A DNA stretch of 11,081 nucleotides from Gammaproteobacteria bacterium. GTDB taxonomy: Bacteria > Pseudomonadota > Gammaproteobacteria > SZUA-229. The first letter of the stretch is position 1. Each line of letters starts with the position of its first letter. Positions 6,938 through 11,081 of this stretch are shown piece by piece. The DNA is taken from assembly GCA_024278435.1 (NCBI GenBank), contig JAJRTD010000030.1, positions 1 to 11,081 on the forward strand, given 5' to 3'. The translations under genes were made by a program, and so were the position numbers. The notes under the pieces are model-generated. The model had not been told where the DNA came from. It made no database searches and saw only the letters and a list, made by a program, of their open reading frames with translations.

Positions 6938-7066
6938 GGATACTCTGAATAAGTGTCATTCAGAGCGCAGCGAAGAATCTTATGCTCCGTAACTATCTGA
7001 TTACACTGTGGTATAAGATCCTTCGACTTCGCTCAGGATGACAATAAGGACTTATTCAGAGCATCC
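6938..7066. mobile_element. MITE-like non-autonomous element, 129 bp, IS5-like ends, CTAA target duplication
   Basis: The terminal inverted repeats are GGATACTCTGAATAAGT (6938-6954) and ACTTATTCAGAGCATCC (7050-7066), 16 of 17 complementary. The element is flanked directly by CTAA on both sides (6934-6937 and 7067-7070). A 4-base CTAA duplication fits the YTAR target rule I recall for the IS5 group, and IS5 ends also begin GGA and contain GAAYAAG. It has no open reading frame, so it would depend on a transposase supplied elsewhere. It interrupts the larger CGCAAAT repeat. The IS5 link is inference from memory, not from a search. Confidence 0.75.
6955..7042. repeat. Inner imperfect inverted repeat (GTCATYCWGAGCG type) within the MITE-like element
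   Basis: The left arm 6955-6983 (GTCATTCAGAGCGCAGCGAA...) and right arm 7013-7042 (...TTCGCTCAGGATGAC) are complementary with about four mismatches and one gap over 30 positions. The left arm begins directly after the left terminal repeat, while seven bases separate the right arm from the right terminal repeat. The middle, 6984-7012, is unstructured as far as I can see. From memory, GTCAT-CTGAGCG-AGCGAAG-ATC sequences recur between genes in many unrelated bacteria, but I have not checked this. Confidence 0.8.
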
Positions 7067-7179
7067 CTAATAAAAATAAAGCTGTTTTAGGTTTAATACG
7101 CCTGTATCCATCTGCATCCAGATTGAAAAAGTTTTTATTTGCGTCTATTTGCGTTCATTTGCGGAAAGAACAAATATTT

Positions 7180-8205
7180 TCAAATCGCAGGCAGGTCCTG
7201 CATTGACCAGCGTGCCCGGGCATCTATTTCCAGCGGCTGGGTTTCGCCTGCCATCAGGCGCATGCAACCGGCCTGCGCGATCATCGCGCCATTATCGGTA
7301 CAGAACTCGATTCGTGGGTAATACAGTTCGCCACCGGCCTGTTGAATCATTTTAGCCAGTTCGGCACGCAGACGTTTATTGGCACCCACACCACCGGCAA
7401 TTACCAGGGTTTTGCAGTGCTGCTGCTCGATGGCGCGGCGGCATTTGATTTTCAGGGTATCGACCACCGCCTCTTCAAATGCCAGCGAGATATCCGCTTT
7501 TACCTGTTCTGCCAACGCCCCGTCCTCTGCGGCTGACTGCATGGTATTGAGGGCAAAGGTTTTCAAGCCGCTGAAACTGAAGTCCAGCCCCGGGCGATCA
7601 ATCATCGGCCGCGGGAAACGGTAAACACCCGGCCGGCCTTTTTCTGCCAGTGCCGCCAGTGCCGGGCCGCCGGGATAACCCAGCCCCAGTAATTTGGCGG
7701 TTTTATCAAAAGCTTCCCCGGCCGCATCATCCAGGCTCTGGCCCAGCAGTTGATACTGTCCGACACCTTTGACATAGGCCAACAGGGTATGACCGCCGGA
7801 TACCAGCAGCGCCACAAAAGGAAATGCCGGCGCATTGTCTTCCAGCATGGGTGCCAGCAAGTGGCCTTCCATGTGGTGCACTTCAACCGCCGGTACATCC
7901 AGTGCCCAGGCCAGAGAGCGGCCGAAGGCGGCACCGGACATCAGGGCACCGATCAGCCCCGGTCCCGCGGTGTAGGCAACGCCGTCTATGGCGGATTTAT
8001 CCAGCCCGGCCTGTGCCAGCGCCTGCTCCAGCAGTGGTGTCAGATAGCGGATATGGTCACGCGATGCCAGTTCAGGCACCACCCCGCCATATTCGGCATG
8101 AATTTCAACCTGGCTGTGCAGGGTATGCGCCAGCAGGCCTTTTTCACTGTGATACAGGGCGATACCGGTCTCATCACAGGAGCTTTCTATCCCCAAAACA
8201 ATCAT
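7180..8205 (-). CDS. tsaD: tRNA N6-threonylcarbamoyladenosine transferase TsaD
   Basis: TsaD, with TsaB and TsaE, transfers the threonylcarbamoyl group made by TsaC onto A37 of tRNAs that read ANN codons (t6A modification). The product is 341 residues, the usual length. The N-terminal ASKHA-fold motif IESSCDETG is at 6-14. The metal ligands H111 and H115 lie in VHHMEGH, and the third ligand D304 lies in CTDNGAM. SGGHT (136-140), [22 protein letters not shown] (159-180), FSGLKT (211-216) and the nucleotide-binding [11 protein letters not shown] (270-280) are all present. The gene is divergent from rpsU, as in many gammaproteobacteria. Its 3' end abuts the CGCAAAT repeat. Confidence 0.98.
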   Translation of the reverse strand: MIVLGIESSCDETGIALYHSEKGLLAHTLHSQVEIHAEYGGVVPELASRDHIRYLTPLLEQALAQAGLDKSAIDGVAYTAGPGLIGALMSGAAFGRSLAWALDVPAVEVHHMEGHLLAPMLEDNAPAFPFVALLVSGGHTLLAYVKGVGQYQLLGQSLDDAAGEAFDKTAKLLGLGYPGGPALAALAEKGRPGVYRFPRPMIDRPGLDFSFSGLKTFALNTMQSAAEDGALAEQVKADISLAFEEAVVDTLKIKCRRAIEQQHCKTLVIAGGVGANKRLRAELAKMIQQAGGELYYPRIEFCTDNGAMIAQAGCMRLMAGETQPLEIDARARWSMQDLPAI

Positions 8206-8238
8206 AATTTCTAAAAATATCCTGTAAATTAATGTTTT

Positions 8239-8267
8239 TTTACAATCCGGCTTTTAGGTTTGGTCAA
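8239..8267 (-). promoter_or_regulatory. Probable tsaD promoter
   Basis: Read on the minus strand, TTGACC (8267-8262, 5 of 6 to the -35 consensus) and TGTAAA (8244-8239, 4 of 6 to the -10) are separated by exactly 17 bases. The predicted start is about 8232, some 27 bases before the tsaD ATG. The site lies between the tsaD start and the rpsU -10 box, so the two promoters overlap back to back. Confidence 0.55.
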
Positions 8268-8281
8268 TAATGCGATATAAT
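8253..8281 (+). promoter_or_regulatory. Probable rpsU promoter
   Basis: TATAAT at 8276-8281 is a perfect -10 box. The -35 at 17 bases, TTTAGG (8253-8258), is poor. The predicted start is near 8288, leaving a leader of about 49 bases. I see no LexA box here, unlike the E. coli rpsU region as I recall it. Confidence 0.55.
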
Positions 8282-8292
8282 ACGTCGTTTCA

Positions 8293-8315
8293 CCGCATTG
8301 AATGCGGATTTTTTT
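8293..8315 (+). promoter_or_regulatory. Terminator-like hairpin plus T-run in the rpsU leader
   Basis: CCGCA (8293-8297), loop TTGAA and TGCGG (8303-8307) form a short stem followed by A and seven T residues (8309-8315). It lies between the rpsU -10 box and its ATG, so it would be in the 5' leader. It could be an attenuator or autoregulatory site. Alternatively it ends transcripts entering from upstream, or is simply a structured leader. The 5-bp stem is short for an efficient terminator. Confidence 0.45.
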
Positions 8316-8336
8316 AATCATTAGAACTGAAGAACT

Positions 8337-8567
8337 ATGCCTGCAATACGAGTTAAAGAAAACGAACCATTTGACGTTGCTTTACGTCGCTTCAAGCGTT
8401 CATGTGAGAAAGCCGGTGTTTTAACCGAAATTCGCAAACGTGAAGCTTATGAAAAACCCACTACAGAACGCAAACGCAAAGCTGCGGCTGCCGTTAAGCG
8501 TCACCTGAAAAAACTTTCCAAAGAACGCAACAAGTTTGCCCGTTCTCCTCACCAGCGTCGCCGTTAA
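8337..8567 (+). CDS. rpsU: 30S ribosomal protein S21
   Basis: S21 is a small basic protein of the 30S subunit platform that helps mRNA recognition at initiation. The product is 76 residues, against 71 in E. coli. The core [25 protein letters not shown] (5-29) and [11 protein letters not shown] (38-48) are nearly identical to enteric S21. The C-terminal part diverges, ending in a very basic ARSPHQRRR. The start follows GAAGAACT, a weak Shine-Dalgarno sequence. It is divergent from tsaD and followed after 98 bases by yqeY. Many gammaproteobacteria have dnaG and rpoD downstream of this gene; here they are absent from the window. Confidence 0.98.
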   Translation: MPAIRVKENEPFDVALRRFKRSCEKAGVLTEIRKREAYEKPTTERKRKAAAAVKRHLKKLSKERNKFARSPHQRRR

Positions 8568-8610
8568 TTTTATCATCGCAGTTTTTCCCGGGACATTTTT
8601 CCGGAATAAC

Positions 8611-8643
8611 GTGGCCTTGCAACCATCCGGTTGTGAATTCCAC
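8611..8643 (+). other. Stem-loop in the rpsU-yqeY gap
   Basis: An inner stem GCAACC (8619-8624) with GGTTGT (8629-8634), loop ATCC, sits inside an outer GTGG (8611-8614) with CCAC (8640-8643). No T-run follows, so it is not a standard terminator. It ends 22 bases before the yqeY ATG and might affect mRNA processing or yqeY translation. The stems are short and chance is possible. Confidence 0.3.
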
Positions 8644-8665
8644 CAGTATTTGATCAGCGAGCAAA

Positions 8666-9118
8666 ATGAGTGACCTAAAAAAACAGATTCAGGACGCTGC
8701 CATCAGCGCGATGAAATCCGGCGAAAAAGAACGTCTGGCCATCATCCGCCTGATGACATCTGCCATCAAGCAGATAGAAGTCGATGAACGCATTGAGCCT
8801 GATGATGCCCGTGTTATTGCCATTCTCGATAAAATGGTCAAGCAACGCCGCGAATCGATCGCCCAGTTCAAAAAGGCACAACGCGATGACCTGATAAAAC
8901 AGGAAAGCCTTGAGATTGATATCATCCAGGAGTTTTTGCCGCAGGCCTTAAGCGAAGAGGAAGTGGATGAAATCGTTACCCGGGCAATTGCACAGACCGG
9001 TGCCAGCTCCATAAAAGACATGGGCAAGGTCATGGGACTGGTCAGACCGCAGATCATCGGCCGCGCCGACATGGGCGAAGTCAGCGGTCGCATCAAGACA
9101 ATCCTGAGCACCAGCTAG
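8666..9118 (+). CDS. yqeY: GatB/YqeY domain-containing protein
   Basis: The product has 150 residues, the usual size for YqeY. The family shares a fold with the C-terminal tail domain of GatB, the tRNA amidotransferase subunit, and may bind tRNA, but its role in proteobacteria is not settled. Visible landmarks are [39 protein letters not shown] (4-42), the helix [25 protein letters not shown] (56-80), [18 protein letters not shown] (83-100), and the [25 protein letters not shown] segment (120-144). It follows rpsU, a common pairing, and is probably in its operon. The ribosome site is weak (AGCGAG, five bases before the ATG). Confidence is high in the family and low in any precise function. 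Confidence 0.95.
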   Translation: MSDLKKQIQDAAISAMKSGEKERLAIIRLMTSAIKQIEVDERIEPDDARVIAILDKMVKQRRESIAQFKKAQRDDLIKQESLEIDIIQEFLPQALSEEEVDEIVTRAIAQTGASSIKDMGKVMGLVRPQIIGRADMGEVSGRIKTILSTS

Positions 9119-9147
9119 ATTTATATTCATCCCGGGTTTATTCATCC

Positions 9148-10212
9148 ATGAGCAACCTCAAGAACGATCGATTTATCAGAGCACTGCTTCGCCAGAGCGT
9201 AGACCGCACCCCGGTATGGATTATGCGCCAGGCCGGTCGCTATCTGCCTGAATACCGCGAAGTCCGCGCCAAAGCCGGCGACTTTATGACCCTGTGCAGC
9301 ACACCGGAACTTGCCTGCGAAGTCACTTTACAACCGCTGCGCCGCTTCGAGCTGGATGCCGCCATCCTGTTTTCAGACATCCTCACCATTCCCGATGCCA
9401 TGGGTCTGGGGCTGTATTTTTCTGAAGGCGAAGGCCCCAAATTCAAACAGACGATCGACTCTGCCAGCGATGTTGAAAAACTGAGCATTCCTGACCCGGC
9501 CGACAAATTATCCTATGTAACCGATGCCGTGTCCCTGATCCGCAGGGAACTTGACGGTGATGTACCACTGATCGGCTTTGCCGGCAGCCCGTGGACCCTG
9601 GCCACCTACATGGTTGAAGGCGGCAGCAGTAAAACCTTCTCCAGGATCAAGGCCATGTTATTTGAAGACCCGGCCTCGGCACACATGCTGATGAGCAAAC
9701 TGGCTGATTCCGTTGCCCTCTACCTGAACGCCCAGATTGAAGCCGGCGCCCAGGCGGTAATGGTTTTTGACAGCTGGGGCGGTGCATTGACAACACCGCA
9801 TTACAGGGAATTCTCGCTGGCCTATATGCAGCAGATTGTTGACCAGCTGATCCGTGAAAAAGACGGCCAGAAAATCCCGGTCATTCTGTTTACCAAGGGT
9901 GGCGGCATGTGGCTGCCTCAGATTGCCGATACCGGCTGCGATGCCGTTGGTCTGGACTGGTCCGTCGACATTCACCAGGCACGCCAGTTAATCGGTGACC
10001 GGGTTGCCCTGCAGGGCAATATGGATCCGGCCATCATGGCGACAAACCCTGATGTTATCCGCCAGGAAGTAAGCCGTATTCTTGCCGACTTCGGCCAGGG
10101 TAACGGCCATGTATTCAACCTCGGGCATGGCATTACGCCGAACATCACACCGGAAAATGTTGCCGCACTGGTTGATGCGGTTCATGAAATCAGCGCGCAG
10201 TATCACCGCTAA
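9148..10212 (+). CDS. hemE: Uroporphyrinogen decarboxylase HemE
   Basis: HemE removes four carboxyl groups from uroporphyrinogen III to give coproporphyrinogen III, a cytoplasmic step in heme synthesis. The product has 354 residues, the same as E. coli. The first signature [16 protein letters not shown] (22-37) carries R27 and R31 for substrate binding. The catalytic aspartate is D77 in LFSDIL. The second signature [17 protein letters not shown] (143-159) contains Y154. FDSWGG (207-212) and NLGHGI with H327 complete the active site. It begins 29 bases after yqeY on the same strand, so it may be read from the rpsU promoter. No strong ribosome site or separate promoter is evident. The placement after rpsU-yqeY is unusual. 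Confidence 0.98.
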   Translation: MSNLKNDRFIRALLRQSVDRTPVWIMRQAGRYLPEYREVRAKAGDFMTLCSTPELACEVTLQPLRRFELDAAILFSDILTIPDAMGLGLYFSEGEGPKFKQTIDSASDVEKLSIPDPADKLSYVTDAVSLIRRELDGDVPLIGFAGSPWTLATYMVEGGSSKTFSRIKAMLFEDPASAHMLMSKLADSVALYLNAQIEAGAQAVMVFDSWGGALTTPHYREFSLAYMQQIVDQLIREKDGQKIPVILFTKGGGMWLPQIADTGCDAVGLDWSVDIHQARQLIGDRVALQGNMDPAIMATNPDVIRQEVSRILADFGQGNGHVFNLGHGITPNITPENVAALVDAVHEISAQYHR

Positions 10213-10250
10213 AAAATCACCTGTGCCTGAACGGCTGCCTGAAAGAGACG

Positions 10251-10282
10251 TTGTTCGTAGTTCGTTATTCGTTAAAAACGAA
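10251..10282. repeat. TTCG heptamer tandem with small hairpin downstream of hemE
   Basis: Three 7-base units of the form NNNTTCG (10251-10257, 10258-10264, 10265-10271) run into a 6-bp hairpin, TTCGTT-AAA-AACGAA (10268-10282). It lies 38 bases after the hemE stop. It could be a degenerate intergenic repeat or part of a hemE terminator. It is short, so confidence is limited. Confidence 0.4.
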
Positions 10283-10304
10283 AAACTCGACAATAATTCT
10301 GAAG

Positions 10305-10330
10305 GCCGGGTCAGGCTTCGCTAACCCGAC
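10305..10330. repeat. CGGGTYAG hairpin downstream of hemE
   Basis: CGGGTCAG (10307-10314) pairs with CTAACCCG (10321-10328) except for one C-A mismatch, with loop GCTTCG. From memory, hairpins of the type GTCGGGTTAGCGAAGC recur as intergenic repeats in proteobacteria. No T-run follows, so it is not a textbook terminator. The rest of the 219-base gap (10213-10431) holds a 13-base palindrome (10353-10365) and a possible -10, TATACT (10395-10400), for the next gene. Confidence 0.5.
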
Positions 10331-10431
10331 CTGCGAACCGTCTTCACGCCACATTTGCGGCAAATAATTTCCCCTCTGCCAGTAAAAGTTTCGCTATACT
10401 TCAGTTACTCCGGCTAACTCCTTATTACGTT

Positions 10432-11081
10432 ATGCTTTTTCGCAAATGTAATTTCCAGAAAAAATTACTCACTGCAATCATACTGCTCTGTTTTTACAAA
10501 ACCGTGTTTGCTGTCGGCGTGCAGGACATTGCCACCGAAGCAGACACATCTGAAAAACACAGCCCTGGCGAACGGCCAAAAATCGGCCTGGTACTCAGTG
10601 GCGGTGGTGCCCGCGGCTTTGCCCATATCGGCGTATTAAAAGTTCTGGAAGAAAACAACGTGCCGATTGATTATATTGTCGGCACCAGCATGGGCTCGAT
10701 TATCGGCGGCCTTTATGCCATCGGCCTGACTCCGGAAGACATTGAAAACGGTGTAACCGGCATCAACTGGGACAAGGTCTTTGACGATTTTGCCAACCGG
10801 GAATACAAACGCTTCCGGCGCAAACAGGACGACTTTGATTTTTTTGGCATTAAACGGATCGGCATTACCAAAGACGGTTTGCAAATCCCCCCCGGCATTA
10901 TCGAGGGCCAGCAGATCGAACTCGCCCTCGATCGCCTGGCCTATCCGGGCTTTGCCATTGAGGATTTTGACAAGCTGAGTATCCCTTATCGTGCGGTCGC
11001 TACCAATATCGAAAATGGCGATGCCTTTGTTATCAAAGGCGGTAATATTGCCCGCGCCATGCGGGCCAGTATGTCCATTCC
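10432..11081 (+). CDS. Secreted patatin-like phospholipase, PlpD type, 5' part (cut by window end)
   Basis: The frame is open from ATG 10432 to the window end, giving 216 residues. Residues 1-27 look like a Sec signal peptide: basic FRKCNFQKK, then [10 protein letters not shown], with cleavage likely after VFA. The patatin domain starts near 49 ([22 protein letters not shown]). GGGARG (57-62) is the oxyanion loop, and GTSMG (84-88) is the nucleophile elbow with S86. The catalytic aspartate (DGG/DGA) would lie beyond the cut. The stretch [11 protein letters not shown] (128-138), the [12 protein letters not shown] segment and the ending [10 protein letters not shown] closely resemble P. aeruginosa PlpD. 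PlpD is a type Vd autotransporter whose patatin is followed by a POTRA domain and a 16-strand barrel. I infer, but cannot see, that a barrel follows. A cytoplasmic RssA-type protein is less likely because of the signal peptide. No good ribosome site is visible. Confidence 0.9.
   Translation, partial: MLFRKCNFQKKLLTAIILLCFYKTVFAVGVQDIATEADTSEKHSPGERPKIGLVLSGGGARGFAHIGVLKVLEENNVPIDYIVGTSMGSIIGGLYAIGLTPEDIENGVTGINWDKVFDDFANREYKRFRRKQDDFDFFGIKRIGITKDGLQIPPGIIEGQQIELALDRLAYPGFAIEDFDKLSIPYRAVATNIENGDAFVIKGGNIARAMRASMSI

Larger units (their letters stand above)
6879..7166. repeat. CGCAAAT inverted-repeat element filling the plsY/tsaD convergent gap
   Basis: The end arms 6879-6908 and 7137-7166 are perfect 30-bp inverted repeats (31 with 6909/7136). 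Each arm is three tandem decamers beginning CGCAAAT (6882, 6892 and 6902 on the left). It starts 5 bases after the plsY stop and ends 13 bases before the tsaD stop. Inside, at 6938-7066, lies a separate MITE-like element. Without that insert and one copy of its 4-base duplication, the outer element would be about 155 bases. The part at 7071-7136 is A/T-rich with a small hairpin, ATCTG-CATC-CAGAT (7110-7123). I see no coding content in the 306-base gap 6874-7179. Confidence 0.88.

Noticed and set aside
6879..7166. CRISPR array from the CGCAAAT and GTCAT repeats
   Set aside because: The units are 7-10 bases with no spacers of regular length, arranged as inverted arms rather than as a direct repeat-spacer array.
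6874..7179. Small gene or tRNA in the plsY/tsaD gap
   Set aside because: I found no cloverleaf-like structure and no open frame with a ribosome site. The sequence is accounted for by nested repeats.
7750..8214. Plus-strand open frames across tsaD (7750-8214, 7824-8207)
   Set aside because: They are antisense to complete tsaD, with compositions that mirror its codons and no recognisable domain.

Overview
The window looks like a chromosomal segment of a non-enteric gammaproteobacterium. The evidence is the order ftsX-rpoH, a BioC/BioH-type biotin pathway, tsaD divergent from rpsU, an rpsU-yqeY pair, and proteins that closely match gammaproteobacterial families. I cannot name the order or genus from sequence alone. 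There is no tRNA, rRNA, CRISPR array, phage gene or transposase gene in the window. All genes are intact except the two cut by the window edges.

Layout. Positions 1-810 hold the 3' part of ftsX (cell-division ABC transporter subunit), followed by a palindromic intergenic repeat. Next is rpoH (heat-shock sigma factor 32, 1051-1911), whose promoter region carries a perfect CIRCE operator (1000-1026), the binding site of the HrcA repressor. A second copy of the palindromic repeat lies between rpoH and the convergent gene cti. On the minus strand, bioH (6152-5352), bioC (5355-4453) and cti (4434-2041) form a tight apparent operon. BioC and BioH make pimeloyl-ACP for biotin, and Cti is a heme-containing periplasmic fatty acid cis/trans isomerase. 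plsY (6268-6873) is divergent from this operon and makes lysophosphatidic acid. plsY and tsaD converge on a 306-base gene-free stretch filled by nested inverted repeats, including a 129-bp MITE-like element with IS5-like ends and a CTAA duplication. tsaD (8205-7180) is divergent from rpsU (8337-8567), which is followed by yqeY (8666-9118) and hemE (9148-10212). A 219-base gap with two further repeat-like hairpins precedes a secreted patatin-like phospholipase of PlpD type (10432 to the window end, truncated).

Themes. Most genes are housekeeping. Several concern membrane lipids or acyl chains: plsY, cti, bioC/bioH (which divert fatty acid synthesis) and the patatin. Two concern heat or envelope stress: rpoH under a CIRCE site, and cti, whose family product rigidifies membranes. 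The unusual content is regulatory and repetitive: the CIRCE site at rpoH, the bioH-bioC-cti linkage, the terminator-like hairpin in the rpsU leader, and several structurally distinct families of intergenic palindromes packed into the gaps between genes.
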